The position numbers and the translations under genes are program-made. The notes below the pieces were generated by a model. It saw only the letters and a list, made by a program, of their open reading frames with translations. It was not told the DNA's origin and did no database searches. This document shows positions 26,494 through 35,792 of a stretch of DNA of 43,353 bases, in pieces; positions within the stretch are counted from its first letter, which is position 1, and every line of letters begins with the position of its first letter. The stretch comes from an uncultured Succinivibrionaceae bacterium. Its GTDB lineage: Bacteria; Pseudomonadota; Gammaproteobacteria; Enterobacterales; Succinivibrionaceae. The stretch lies in contig CALXNU010000009.1 in NCBI GenBank assembly GCA_944389835.1, positions 1-43,353 on the forward strand, given 5' to 3'.

Positions 26494-27979
26494 AAAAACT
26501 CTCCTTACCATTTTTCTCTAGCACAAGCTTAGTTAAACTTATGCTCTTTAAAATTGAACCATCACTTAAAATCGCCCCTTCAAAATACTTTTGACCATTG
26601 CGCATGGTCACAAAGCGCATCGGAGACATCGTAACTCCCATCACATCATTAACCTCAAAGCGCCAAGGTGTAGAACTTACAGGAGTTACGGCTACGTCCT
26701 CACGCGTTGAAGTATAGGAGTTTTGATTATCCGTAAAATTAGTGTTAGCTTGCGACACACGCGTAACTCTTGGCCCTAAACCCTCCACCGTGGTTACAAG
26801 CTTAGAATTTTTATCTTTCTTTTGACTTAAGGCCAAATAAGATCCCATCTTACTTGCAATCAAAGCTTTAAAGTCACTTAAGTTTTCTTCATCTGAAAGT
26901 TTGAGTTCACCTTCAAAGACCACATCTAAATCCCCAAAAATAAATTTAAGTGGCAGAGGATAACGCTTTAAGGCCTCGTCGATAATTGAGCGCAAATTCT
27001 CCTCAAAGGTAAGCTTACTTACGACATTTGAAACTTGTGCCTCTTCTTTAATCTCTTTGATTAAATTACGTTCCACCAAAGGATCTTTTACATAACCGTA
27101 TAAAAGAATGTTCTTGCCGCTATCATCAAAGACCGCTTTTGCCATACCTCCGCGACGGATCACCGCATCCTCAAGGGCCACGAGCTTTTTATCTTTAAGA
27201 TTAAGCTTGAAAATACAGCCATTTGAAAAGGCAGGTAAATTCTCAATAAAAGAGCCTAATTCAGCTTTCGTTCTTAAAGTACCTTCAAAAACAAGTAAAC
27301 CCCGCTCAAAATTTACCGTGACACTATCGTAGGCATGATTATCTAAATAAGCTTGAGCCTCACTTAAAACTTTATTTTGTGCAGCTCTTTCCCCATAAAG
27401 ATAAGAGCCCAAAACTAAGGAAGACAAGAGGGCTAAAAGCACCACTAAACCAATAATGGTCAAGGCAAAAAGGTGCTTGGGCTTTGCTTTTTCCTCTTTT
27501 TGCTCTTCTATCTTTTCAAGTGGCTTTAAACTTGCTTCTTCATTTAAAGATGATTTAAGAGACTCTTGCGTTGGAGTGCTTTGAGGCTCATCTTGACCCT
27601 CTACTTCCTCCTTTTTACTCTCTAAATTTTCAGGCGCAGTCGCAGCAAAGCCTAAGACACTTAAATTAAGATCTTGTAGGTTCTCACCTTCTTTAAAATA
27701 AGCTAAGGCATTGAGGCCTAAAGCTAAAACCTCTTTGGACTTTAGGGCATACCTATTTTCATCTAAAGGCTTACCTTCAACAAAGACTTCACCTTTAAGC
27801 CTTTGTACCCACACCTCAAGGTTTTCTTTAATCTCAAGTTTAACCTGCGCCCCATTACAACCTGAAAGCATCAGATCACAATCACTATCCTCGCCTAGAA
27901 GATAGCTTGCAGGTGGCAAGTTTAAACTTGCCCCTAAATTTGCTCCAGCTAAAAACTTAAAACTTATAACTTCTGCCAT
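26480..27979 (-). CDS. sctD: T3SS inner-membrane ring protein SctD
   Basis: Outer ring of the inner-membrane platform. Cytoplasmic FHA-like domain at 1-100 (YLLGEDSDCDLMLSG, VEGKPLDENRYAL), an acidic Pro/Glu-rich linker (to about 165), one membrane helix (about 168-192, ALTIIGLVVLLALLSSLVLG), then periplasmic ring domains (TVNFERGLLVFEGTLRTKAEL and the YGYVKDPLVERNLIKEI repeat). The C-terminal 100 residues hold an extra beta segment with EDVAVTPVSSTPWRFEV, long for the family (YscD about 419 aa against 499 here). It follows sctC by 9 bases. Confidence 0.95.
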   Translation of the reverse strand: MAEVISFKFLAGANLGASLNLPPASYLLGEDSDCDLMLSGCNGAQVKLEIKENLEVWVQRLKGEVFVEGKPLDENRYALKSKEVLALGLNALAYFKEGENLQDLNLSVLGFAATAPENLESKKEEVEGQDEPQSTPTQESLKSSLNEEASLKPLEKIEEQKEEKAKPKHLFALTIIGLVVLLALLSSLVLGSYLYGERAAQNKVLSEAQAYLDNHAYDSVTVNFERGLLVFEGTLRTKAELGSFIENLPAFSNGCIFKLNLKDKKLVALEDAVIRRGGMAKAVFDDSGKNILLYGYVKDPLVERNLIKEIKEEAQVSNVVSKLTFEENLRSIIDEALKRYPLPLKFIFGDLDVVFEGELKLSDEENLSDFKALIASKMGSYLALSQKKDKNSKLVTTVEGLGPRVTRVSQANTNFTDNQNSYTSTREDVAVTPVSSTPWRFEVNDVMGVTMSPMRFVTMRNGQKYFEGAILSDGSILKSISLTKLVLEKNGKESFYELN

Positions 27980-27988
27980 AAGAGCCCC

Positions 27989-29860
27989 TTATTTAGCTTG
28001 GATCTCTTGGACTAAGTGTCCGTTTTGCGAGCTTACATTAATAATTTGTGGGACAGTTTGGGTTTGAGGCTTTTCTTCAACCTCCGTATTAGCACTACAA
28101 CCGCCACTTTCTTTAGCTTTTATCTCACGCTTTTGATATCTATCTTGAGTAGGTGACATATAAAAACGCGGATCATCTAGATCCTGTGGCACATTAAGCT
28201 CATTTAACTCTAAAACCCGTGGGGTAATTAAAAGGAGTCTCTCGCGCGTGTAAGAGCTCTCCCCTTCAGTACCAAACAGGCCTCCAACGCCTTTTAGATC
28301 TTTAGCACCTGGAACGCCTGAATCAGTTTCAGTCGCATTTTGCACATAGTAACCGCCTAAAAGTAAGGATTGTCCCTCGCGCACTAAGGCTTGAGTGTTG
28401 ATTTTAGTTTGGCTAATCGGTGCTAAATAAACCTCACCATTATCCCCAACTAAGGATTGATTTCCCGCATCTGACTCTTGATTTGATTGCAGGGAAATTA
28501 CCATTTGAATATAGGGAGCCCCACCTTCTAGATCTTCGATAATATGTGGAGTAACTCTAAGCACGGTACCTGATTCAACCTTAAATAAATCTGAGCTTTC
28601 ATAACCGCGCACTGGAATATAGTTGGTGGTAGTATTCTCTAAGGTCGCCTCCACATTATCCATAGTAAGTACTGAAGGACGGCCTAAGGTCCTTGCCTTA
28701 TTGTCTTCCTCAAGCATATTAATCTGAGCCATAAAACGGCTGTGATTTGTGGAAAAGACTGTCGAGAAAATACCGCCATTGCCACTATTGGCCATTGGGA
28801 AGGAGCCATCCCAAGAGGGTCTTCCCACACCGCCGCCTAATGCCCAATTACCAGAGTTTCGTGCCGCCTGCCAATCAATACCTAAATCTTTAGTGGCATT
28901 AACATCTACATCGACAATTGCCGCATGTAATTCCACTAAACGCAATGGCACATCAAGCTCACGAATGACTTCCTCATAATAAGGCATGCGATATTGATAA
29001 TCTTGAATGACTACCGCATTTAACCTGGTGTCAGCAATAATATTAGGTGAAAACTCAACAGGTGCCCCCGCCTCTTGCTCTTTACTTGCAGCATTAGCCT
29101 GTGCACTTATATTAACTTGCGTTGAGGCAGGGGCTACAGGTGGTGCGCCAATACCACTTAAACCCTGACCTCTTAGGCTTTGTACACTTGGACTTTTAGT
29201 GGTAATGGCAAGTGCACCACCGCCTGTAGCCCCACCTGAGACCATGGCCTTTAAAATTGAGGCCACACCTGGGATATTTACCACCTTATCCATGCTATCG
29301 ATTTGCAAGTCTTGAGCTTTAGCGTGTTTGAGCTTAAAAACCTGCATGATAACTTGTTGCTCTTCACGCTTGTCAAACTCCTCTGAGACCTGCATAAGCG
29401 CAGTGACATAAGTCTGAGGACCGGTGAAGACTAATAAACCTTGGGGATTTAGCTTTAACGGTAAATCCTCAGAGACTAAATGCGAGGCATTAAGTAAGGA
29501 TCGAATCTTGGAAATTTCAAGACTTGATGGGCGATAAATAGCACTTGTCTCTTCATTTTCATGATAAAAATATATGGTATTGCCTAAGCGATAATATTTA
29601 ACCCCGAAGGCTGCCTGCATCGCCGAGAGAAAAACTTTAGGATCAACCGCCTCAAAACGGCCATTCACAGTCCCTGACACGGCACTTGAAATTTGCGCGC
29701 TTAAACCTTGTGATCTTGCAAAATCAACTAATACCGAATTTAAGCTTTCAGCATCTGAATAATGCGAATACGTACCTTTAAACTCATAAGCCTCAATATT
29801 TAAGCTTAAACTTATAAGGCTCAAAGCAATCAACGAGGCTTTAAGTAAATTTTTTAACAT
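27989..29860 (-). CDS. sctC: T3SS outer-membrane secretin SctC
   Basis: Forms the outer-membrane channel. Signal peptide (MLKNLLKASLIALSLISLSL), then N0/N1/N3-type modules: YSDAESLNSVLVDFARSQGL (N0), FTGPQTYVTALMQV, and a split N3 with a Gly/Ala/Ser-rich insert at about 205-260. The secretin core has NIIADTRLNAVVIQDYQYRM, GRPSVLTMDNVEATLE, TVLRVTPHIIED and GQSLLLGGYYVQN. It ends with RERLLLITPRVLEL and a polar tail. 623 aa is typical. Its ATG shares an A with the stop of the preceding chaperone gene, as with yscB-yscC. No pilotin gene is seen here. Confidence 0.97.
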   Translation of the reverse strand: MLKNLLKASLIALSLISLSLNIEAYEFKGTYSHYSDAESLNSVLVDFARSQGLSAQISSAVSGTVNGRFEAVDPKVFLSAMQAAFGVKYYRLGNTIYFYHENEETSAIYRPSSLEISKIRSLLNASHLVSEDLPLKLNPQGLLVFTGPQTYVTALMQVSEEFDKREEQQVIMQVFKLKHAKAQDLQIDSMDKVVNIPGVASILKAMVSGGATGGGALAITTKSPSVQSLRGQGLSGIGAPPVAPASTQVNISAQANAASKEQEAGAPVEFSPNIIADTRLNAVVIQDYQYRMPYYEEVIRELDVPLRLVELHAAIVDVDVNATKDLGIDWQAARNSGNWALGGGVGRPSWDGSFPMANSGNGGIFSTVFSTNHSRFMAQINMLEEDNKARTLGRPSVLTMDNVEATLENTTTNYIPVRGYESSDLFKVESGTVLRVTPHIIEDLEGGAPYIQMVISLQSNQESDAGNQSLVGDNGEVYLAPISQTKINTQALVREGQSLLLGGYYVQNATETDSGVPGAKDLKGVGGLFGTEGESSYTRERLLLITPRVLELNELNVPQDLDDPRFYMSPTQDRYQKREIKAKESGGCSANTEVEEKPQTQTVPQIINVSSQNGHLVQEIQAK

Positions 29861-30300
29861 TAAAATAAAGCCCCCTGACTTAAAAATGAAAGCGTTGAGC
29901 TTGAGTCTAAATCTTGATTTAAATGCTCAACAAAAAAATCCACATCATCTAGAAACTTACAAAGGCAATCTTCAACTTTATCTTTGTTCACCTCATGATC
30001 TAAAATCAACTCGGCACGCAAAAACTTATCTCTTAAAGTTAAATTAACCTTATGATCTTCAAAAATTTGCATTTGCATCGCACAAGCTTTTTTCAAAAGC
30101 TCATTTAACTTACTTTCATCAGCTACAATTTGCAAAAAATCAACATATAAATAAAGTTTGTCTTGCTCACAAGCGGCTAAAATTAAGCTGTAGTTTTCAA
30201 ACTCAACTTGATAGCTTAAAAAAGCCTCTGGGAGAGTAATTTCAACTTTATCCCACGGAGCTTTACTGAAAATAAGCTCAATCATTTCAACCGCTTGCAT
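29860..30300 (-). CDS. YscB/CesT-like chaperone
   Basis: 146 aa acidic protein with the class I chaperone order: helix (AVEMIELIFSK), strands (VEITLPEAFLSYQVEF, YSLILAACE, KLYLYVDFLQIV), helix (KLNELLKKACAMQMQIF), strands (KVNLTLRDKFLRAELIL), helix (VEDCLCKFLDDVDFFVEHL). It sits directly before sctC, where Yersinia has yscB. YscB pairs with SycN to chaperone YopN, and a SycN-like gene and a YopN-like gene are both in this block, so the same heterodimer is likely. AAGGAAGG precedes the ATG. Confidence 0.72.
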   Translation of the reverse strand: MQAVEMIELIFSKAPWDKVEITLPEAFLSYQVEFENYSLILAACEQDKLYLYVDFLQIVADESKLNELLKKACAMQMQIFEDHKVNLTLRDKFLRAELILDHEVNKDKVEDCLCKFLDDVDFFVEHLNQDLDSSSTLSFLSQGALF

Positions 30301-30320
30301 ATTACACCTTCCTTAATTTA

Positions 30321-31061
30321 CTAGCCTAAAATGCGCTTATTGGCATCAATCATATTTTGCGAGATAGTAGACATGGTATCTAAAGCCTTATTTACCGTCT
30401 GATTTAAAGAGTCAGTAATTGACTTTATCTGATCGGCAAAGGCATCAATTCTCTTTTGATCTGCCTCCAAACGCTTAATATCAGCTTCTAAAAAGGTTTG
30501 ACCTGCTTTGGCACCTGAATCTACCATACCACCGACTGCATTAAAGATCTGTTGTTGTGCTGAAATTTGGGTATTTTTAAGACCTAAAGAGGCATCTGAA
30601 AGGCCACTGCCTAAAGCTTTGCTTGTTTTTGCAGCACCAAAAAGACCACCTGCAATCTGTAAAGCTCCAGAAACCACTCCCATCACGAGGGTTACAATTG
30701 CTTGATCACGCATCTTATCGGCTTGCTTTTCCATAAGATCAGCACTTTGCATTTGTGCCTCATAGACAATAGAGCGATTATCTCTTACGATATCTGAGGT
30801 TGCCTCTTGAATTAAAGCTAAAACCGCAGCCCCAAAGGTCGCACCAAATGATCCCATGCTTGCCAAATCTGCATGATAATCACTTAAAGTTGGGGCCTCA
30901 AGTTTTGGAGTGCTCACAGAAAATGATTGCCCATCTTCACCTTTTTGCGTGACAATTACGGTATTGCCCTCAGTCTTAGTTTGAGTTTTAAGCTCTGAAT
31001 AGTCACCATATTGACCATACACTCCCATGGAGTTACTACTGTTACTTACGCCATCTACCAT
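30321..31061 (-). CDS. sctB: T3SS minor translocator SctB (YopD/EspB/SipC-like)
   Basis: 246 aa, secreted protein that inserts with SctE into host membrane to form the pore. Polar Ser/Gly start, amphipathic region (ADLMEKQADKMRDQAIV), one hydrophobic segment (VTLVMGVVSGALQIAGGLFGAA, about 125-147), then a Gln/Asp-rich coiled-coil C-terminus (LEADIKRLEADQKRIDAFADQIKS). This is the single-hydrophobic-segment layout of the class. I chose ATG 31061 because AAAGGAGAG lies 8 bases upstream. Longer frames overlap sctE. Confidence 0.88.
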   Translation of the reverse strand: MVDGVSNSSNSMGVYGQYGDYSELKTQTKTEGNTVIVTQKGEDGQSFSVSTPKLEAPTLSDYHADLASMGSFGATFGAAVLALIQEATSDIVRDNRSIVYEAQMQSADLMEKQADKMRDQAIVTLVMGVVSGALQIAGGLFGAAKTSKALGSGLSDASLGLKNTQISAQQQIFNAVGGMVDSGAKAGQTFLEADIKRLEADQKRIDAFADQIKSITDSLNQTVNKALDTMSTISQNMIDANKRILG

Positions 31062-31074
31062 AATCATCTCTCCT

Positions 31075-32112
31075 TTATGCCATTGCAGGTGCACCAGTTA
31101 ACACGGCACCTACGGTTTTATTACAATCATTTAAAATTTGCTTGACACCTTCTGCCATGTCATTTGATTTTTCCAAGATCTTCTTGATCTGCTCGGTATC
31201 AAGCTCCATAGCCACTGCAATACGCTGTAAAATTGCCTCTAGATCAAGACCTTCAGCTTTAATATTTTGAAGCTCAGCGCTATTTACTGCATAAGCAATG
31301 TTTACCGAACCTGAGACAATAGAAGTTGCAGCATTTATGTAATTTGTTGTAGTCTGCGCAATTGCCGTGATCTTTTGTGCACTTGTGGAAAGATTAGCTA
31401 GTGCAGAACCACTTGCGCCACCTGCAGTAAGTATGGCACCGGCAAGACCTAAGGCCATGGTAATTGCCATGCAGGTATACATACAAGCCTCTTTATTACC
31501 GCCGTGCTTTTCTATGATGTACTCACCTAAACCTTGCAAAGAAATCTTTCCATCCGTGGCGGTGGACATAATCTGCTCTGCGGTAGATAAAGTGAGCATC
31601 AAACCGCCTGCAATTAATAAAGGATTACCAGTTACACAGCCTAAGATAAAAGAGCCAATACCAGCTAAAGCACCTAAAGCCATACTAATATAGGAAAAAG
31701 CCTCTTTTATTTTAGATAAAAGGCTATTATCCTCGGCCTTTTTAGCTTGCTCTTGCAAATTTTCAATGCGCTCTTGATTTACCTCAGCGCGCTGCTGGCG
31801 ATGAGTTTCAATCGCATTAATACCACTGTCAACCGCGCTTTTACGCTCCTCAAAGCCTAGCATCGATAAAATCGCTTCTGTACAAAGAGCACTTAACTCA
31901 GGAAAGCTCATTTGTGAGAATTGACCATCTGGGGCTTCCAAAGTTGGACCTGATAAGAGCGTGTTTAAATCATCTTTTGCGCTAGCATCAGGAACTCCTC
32001 CTGTATGAGAGCTTGGGGTTTGGCTTTGTGTGGTCTCATTGACCCCAGCTGTGCCTTGAGATCCTAAAACCCCTTCACTGCCTCGTGGAGAACCGTCAAT
32101 ACTTCCTACCAT
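31075..32112 (-). CDS. sctE: T3SS major translocator SctE (YopB/SipB/EspD-like)
   Basis: 345 aa. Disordered Ser/Gly N-terminus (SIDGSPRGSEGV), a coiled coil (about 95-130, HRQQRAEVNQERIENLQEQAKKAE), then two hydrophobic hairpins: ISMALGALAGIGSFILGCVTG with PLLIAGGLMLTLS (about 140-178) and CMYTCMAITMALGLAGAILTAGG (about 208-232), the hallmark of major translocators. It ends with an amphipathic tail. It lies between the SycD-type chaperone and sctB, the yopB order. The ribosome site is AAGGAGG. Confidence 0.92.
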   Translation of the reverse strand: MVGSIDGSPRGSEGVLGSQGTAGVNETTQSQTPSSHTGGVPDASAKDDLNTLLSGPTLEAPDGQFSQMSFPELSALCTEAILSMLGFEERKSAVDSGINAIETHRQQRAEVNQERIENLQEQAKKAEDNSLLSKIKEAFSYISMALGALAGIGSFILGCVTGNPLLIAGGLMLTLSTAEQIMSTATDGKISLQGLGEYIIEKHGGNKEACMYTCMAITMALGLAGAILTAGGASGSALANLSTSAQKITAIAQTTTNYINAATSIVSGSVNIAYAVNSAELQNIKAEGLDLEAILQRIAVAMELDTEQIKKILEKSNDMAEGVKQILNDCNKTVGAVLTGAPAMA

Positions 32113-32122
32113 AAGACCTCCT

Positions 32123-32620
32123 TTATTTATTACTTGACTCTAAAACATCAAGTAATTGCTTGCCCTTAGCGATAAACTCTTGATCTTCGGTTTTCCCTTC
32201 CCTGCCCATGATCTCAAGACTTTGGAAAGCAACTTTTGCATCTTCTTTGCGCCCGGCCTTTAAAAGACAAACCCCTGCATAGTACATAGGCTTAGGATCT
32301 TTAAGGCCACTTAAGACGCAACACACTGAATACACATCAGCGGCCTTACTATAGTTTTTAAGGCCCTGCTCACAGGAGGCTAAACCCATAAAATACTTTT
32401 GCTCACTTGGCTCAAATAAGCACAAGGCTTGGAAAATATTTTTGGCATCTTGATAATTTTGAGCTTGATAATATTGATAGGCTAAAGCATATAAAGCCTC
32501 AAGCTTTTGAAGATCAATGCCTTTGAGCTCAGCTAGGCTATAGCCATTAGCCAACATGCCAACGGCCTCAAGCATACTAATTTCAGTAGCATCATTTACA
32601 TTATTATTCTTATCTGCCAT
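32123..32620 (-). CDS. SycD/LcrH-type translocator chaperone
   Basis: Class II chaperone of the two translocators. 165 aa with three TPR-like units: LEALYALAYQYYQAQNYQDAKNIFQALCLFEP, YFMGLASCEQGLKNYSKAADVYSVC, and PMYYAGVCLLKAGRKEDAKVAF. The ALAYQYYQ--NYQDA--IFQ-LCLFEP segment is diagnostic of LcrH/SycD/IpgC. It lies 10 bases upstream of sctE. In Yersinia lcrG and lcrV precede lcrH; here sctV does directly. Confidence 0.95.
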   Translation of the reverse strand: MADKNNNVNDATEISMLEAVGMLANGYSLAELKGIDLQKLEALYALAYQYYQAQNYQDAKNIFQALCLFEPSEQKYFMGLASCEQGLKNYSKAADVYSVCCVLSGLKDPKPMYYAGVCLLKAGRKEDAKVAFQSLEIMGREGKTEDQEFIAKGKQLLDVLESSNK

Positions 32621-32637
32621 AAAGTACTCCTTAAAAA

Positions 32638-34722
32638 CTACAATTTGATTCTATCAATAGGTTGCACGGAGATCTCAGGGGTTAATTCCTGATAATCTAA
32701 AACTGGAATTTCATAAAATTCACCTTCAATCAAGCGCCTTACATAACGGCGAATATCAATTGAGCAAATGATGACAAAACGCGTTTTACCTTTATTGCCT
32801 GCAACACGTCTTACCTCATTTAAAAAGGCTTTACTTGACATCGGATCTAAAGCTAAGAAGGCACCTGCTGAGGTTTGGCGAATGGCTTTGCGAATTTTCT
32901 CCTCACAGGCAGGCTCTAAAAGTACGGCAGAAAGTAAATTATTACCGGCACTATACTTATAGCTAATTTGCCTTTTTAAGGCAGTGCGCAAATACTCACC
33001 TAACATCACGATATCTTTCTCTTTTGGAGCCCACACCACAATGGCCTCAAGTAAAGATCTAAGATCGCGAATTGAAATTTGCTCTTGCACTAAACGCTTA
33101 AACAAATCACCAATCTTTTGCAAAGGCAATAAACGACTTGCTTCATGTACTAAATCAGGGGCTCTCTCCTCCATCTTATCTAAAAGATATTTAGTCTCTT
33201 GAAGACCAATAAAATCTGCGGCGTGACGGGCTAAAATTAAAGATAAGTGCAAAGAAATTACCCTTTCATGGGATAAGGTCTTAACCCCAATTTTCTCCAC
33301 CGTCTCTTTATCATTTATATTGATCCACCAAGATTTCTCAGAAGGTAAAAAAGGCATACCCTCTTTAACCTCAAGACCTAACATTCTGATATTGTCAGGA
33401 TCATCGCGCACTAAAAGCGCATCTTTCTCAAGTCTGCCAAACCCCACCGGTACTTCATCTAAATTTAAAGCGTACTCATAATCCTTTAAATTGGGGTTTT
33501 CACGTAAATTAACGCCAGGGAAGGGCACGCCTAAATCAAAATACAAAGTGCGCCTTAGATTAATTAACTCATCATTTAAGACATCGTAATCTAAGGTTTG
33601 TGAAAGATTAGGGGCTAGATCTAAAATCAAAGGCACCACCGGGGAGAATTCCTCAGCATCCTCACTTGTAAGCTTTCTTTTTTGCGTGGTAGCTTTAAGG
33701 GTATTTTTAATCTCAGCTTTTGGATCTTTTTTCCCTGCATTAACTTTGGCCATATATTTAAGTGCATAGCCAATGCCCATTAAAATAGCGGCAAGGGAGA
33801 ATAATTGTGGTTTTGGAAAACCTGGCACTAGGGCAAATAAGAAGACTAAAAAGCCAGATACTATAAGCGATCTTGGTTGGGAGAAGATTTGTGAGCCAAT
33901 TTGCTCTCCGACATTGTCAACATCACCGCCTGATCTGGTAACCAAAACACCTGCTGAAATTGCAATTAATAAGGATGGAATTTGTGAGACTAAGCCATCA
34001 CCAATGGTTAAAACGCCATAAAGCTGTAAAGCCTCAGAAGCGCTCATGCCATTTTGGGTGACACCAATGGTGGTACCTGCCACAATATTTACCGCAGCAA
34101 TTAACAAACCTGCAATGGCATCGCCTTTAACAAACTTCATGGCACCATCCATGGCACCATACATCTGACTTTCTAAGGACACATTAGTACGTCTTCTTTG
34201 CGCTTCCTCAGAGTCAATCGATCCTGCACGCAAATCAGCATCAATTGACATTTGCTTACCTGGCATGGCATCTAAGGAGAAACGCGCTCCCACCTCTGAG
34301 ACACGCTCTGCGCCTTTGGCAATGACCAAAAATTGCACAATAGCAATAATGATAAAGACCACGGCACCGACAATAAAATTACCACCTACGGCAAATTCAC
34401 CGAAGGTATAAATGATCTCTCCTGCATCAGCATGTAAGAGAATTAATCTTGTAGTTGCAATATTTAAACCTACTCTAAAGAGTGTGGTAAATAGAAGTAA
34501 GGAGGGGAAGGCCGAAAATGACAACACATTTGGCGCATACATCGTCATCATTAAGATGAGAAAAGACATGGCAACATTAGCTGAAATCAGTAAATCAACT
34601 AAAAAAGTCGGTAACGGCACGATCATCAAACAGATAACCGCCACTACCATGCCAATTAACATAAAATCAGCATGTTTGGTGACAATGGAAGCGCTAAATC
34701 TGGCACTTTCAAGAAGAGTCAT
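32638..34722 (-). CDS. sctV: T3SS export gate SctV
   Basis: Nonameric export gate. The N-terminal half has about eight membrane helices (ADFMLIGMVVAVICLMIVPL onwards), with the conserved loop FSLDAMPGKQMSIDADLRAG and the FHIPEP-like region VGARFSLDAMPGK. The C-terminal cytoplasmic domain (about 360-694) includes GFPKPQ at its start, then LILDLAPNLSQ and the SYKYS region. It matches LcrD/InvA/FlhA throughout. 694 aa is normal. It lies 9 bases after sctY and 17 before the chaperone gene. Confidence 0.98.
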   Translation of the reverse strand: MTLLESARFSASIVTKHADFMLIGMVVAVICLMIVPLPTFLVDLLISANVAMSFLILMMTMYAPNVLSFSAFPSLLLFTTLFRVGLNIATTRLILLHADAGEIIYTFGEFAVGGNFIVGAVVFIIIAIVQFLVIAKGAERVSEVGARFSLDAMPGKQMSIDADLRAGSIDSEEAQRRRTNVSLESQMYGAMDGAMKFVKGDAIAGLLIAAVNIVAGTTIGVTQNGMSASEALQLYGVLTIGDGLVSQIPSLLIAISAGVLVTRSGGDVDNVGEQIGSQIFSQPRSLIVSGFLVFLFALVPGFPKPQLFSLAAILMGIGYALKYMAKVNAGKKDPKAEIKNTLKATTQKRKLTSEDAEEFSPVVPLILDLAPNLSQTLDYDVLNDELINLRRTLYFDLGVPFPGVNLRENPNLKDYEYALNLDEVPVGFGRLEKDALLVRDDPDNIRMLGLEVKEGMPFLPSEKSWWININDKETVEKIGVKTLSHERVISLHLSLILARHAADFIGLQETKYLLDKMEERAPDLVHEASRLLPLQKIGDLFKRLVQEQISIRDLRSLLEAIVVWAPKEKDIVMLGEYLRTALKRQISYKYSAGNNLLSAVLLEPACEEKIRKAIRQTSAGAFLALDPMSSKAFLNEVRRVAGNKGKTRFVIICSIDIRRYVRRLIEGEFYEIPVLDYQELTPEISVQPIDRIKL

Positions 34723-34731
34723 ACTAAATCC

Positions 34732-35049
34732 TTAAATAAACTTCGCAACTAAAGCTTGCGCCTCGGCGCTACGCCCTAATTTTTGCAAAGCTCTAGCGCG
34801 CAAAAAACTCAAAGCTTTAAGCTTATCTTTATCAAGTTCTAAACTTTCTAAATTTGAAGTTAGACTTTCAACCTTTTCATAATGCTCAAGGCTATCTTCA
34901 CAGAAGATTATCATCTCCCGCGCCCACTTATTTTTAGGCTCAATGGCTAAAATCGCCTTTAGCGTGCGCAAAGCACTTTGCGGTCTTTGCCCTTGATAAA
35001 AGAAGTAAGCTAAGATCTCCAAAGCTTTAAGCTCATCTTGACTTAGCAT
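34732..35049 (-). CDS. sctY: T3SS protein SctY
   Basis: 105 aa helical, TPR-like protein (LKALEILAYFFYQGQRPQSALRTLKAIL, then ARALQKLGRSAEAQALVAKFI). In Ysc-family systems YscY binds YscX, and the pair engages SctV. The order sctX-sctY-sctV here is the same. I chose ATG 35049, preceded by GGAGG at 5 bases and one base past the sctX stop. A TTG-start extension would overlap sctX. Confidence 0.85.
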   Translation of the reverse strand: MLSQDELKALEILAYFFYQGQRPQSALRTLKAILAIEPKNKWAREMIIFCEDSLEHYEKVESLTSNLESLELDKDKLKALSFLRARALQKLGRSAEAQALVAKFI

Positions 35050-35050
35050 C

Positions 35051-35428
35051 TTAGCCTCCAACCATCATGCCCAAATAAGCATTTAAAAGCTCGCGATTTT
35101 GCGCTAAAGGTGCTAAATCCTCACGCACAAAACGCCTTAAATTAGCGTCATTTTCAACCTGTGAGAGCTTCTCTTGTGCTGAATTTAAAAGATTATTAAA
35201 TCTTGTAGGGCGCAAAATGTCCTCTGAGTTAATGACAGGTCGCATCGTAGAGGCTAATTGAATATTAAAGCCATTTGACTCTAATGCGCTCTTGTAGGCG
35301 GTAACCTCACTTAACGATTGGGACTGCCCCACGGAGTTAAAATCATCAACCGTTGGTAGATGCTCATTTGAGGCTGCAGGCAAGACATCAGCAATACCTA
35401 CTTTGGAGTTTAAAACGTCAATTGCCAT
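35051..35428 (-). CDS. sctX: T3SS protein SctX
   Basis: 125 aa, exported early substrate found only in Ysc-family systems. It has a disordered N-terminus (VGIADVLPAASNEHLPTVDDF) and a helical C-terminus with DILRPTRFNNLLNSAQEKLSQ and LLNAYLGMMVGG, like the YscX C-terminal region that binds SctY and SctV. Context (between SycN-like and sctY) agrees with Yersinia and Pseudomonas. Its presence puts this system in the Ysc family. AAAGGAG precedes the ATG. Confidence 0.85.
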   Translation of the reverse strand: MAIDVLNSKVGIADVLPAASNEHLPTVDDFNSVGQSQSLSEVTAYKSALESNGFNIQLASTMRPVINSEDILRPTRFNNLLNSAQEKLSQVENDANLRRFVREDLAPLAQNRELLNAYLGMMVGG

Positions 35429-35432
35429 CTAC

Positions 35433-35792
35433 TTACTCCTTTAAATTAGCAAGCTCAATTAAGCCTAAAACCGCATTAATAAGCTCCACACTTGAAGCAT
35501 TGTCTTTAAGATAGACCATCAAATAAAGACAATCTTTGGCATAACCTACAGAAAACTCAAGTGCGCTTTTTTCAAGATAAGAGCTTTTTTTCACATAAAA
35601 AGCTAAAGTCTCTTCATCATAAGGCGCTAAACTTTTTGCTAAAGATAAGATCACATCTTCACTTTGATTATATTCAAGCGTGAAATGATACTTATCACCT
35701 AAAATGAAGACAAAAGGCTTATCTTCACTTAATGTGATGGTAGGTAAATTAAAGCGCTTGGCTAAATCATCTAAATCATAAGTACTTAACAT
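35433..35792 (-). CDS. SycN-like chaperone of SctW
   Basis: 119 aa, CesT-like order: helix (YDLDDLAKRFNLP), strands (ITLSEDKPFVFIL, YHFTLEYNQSEDVILSLAKSL), helix (DEETLAFYVKKSSYL), strands (ALEFSVGYAKDCLYLMVYL), terminal helix (SVELINAVLGLIELAN). It lies directly after sctW, where Yersinia has tyeA-sycN. Its ATG shares a base with the sctW stop and sits behind an ideal GGAGGTGAATA. The likely partner is the YscB-like protein encoded before sctC. Confidence 0.78.
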   Translation of the reverse strand: MLSTYDLDDLAKRFNLPTITLSEDKPFVFILGDKYHFTLEYNQSEDVILSLAKSLAPYDEETLAFYVKKSSYLEKSALEFSVGYAKDCLYLMVYLKDNASSVELINAVLGLIELANLKE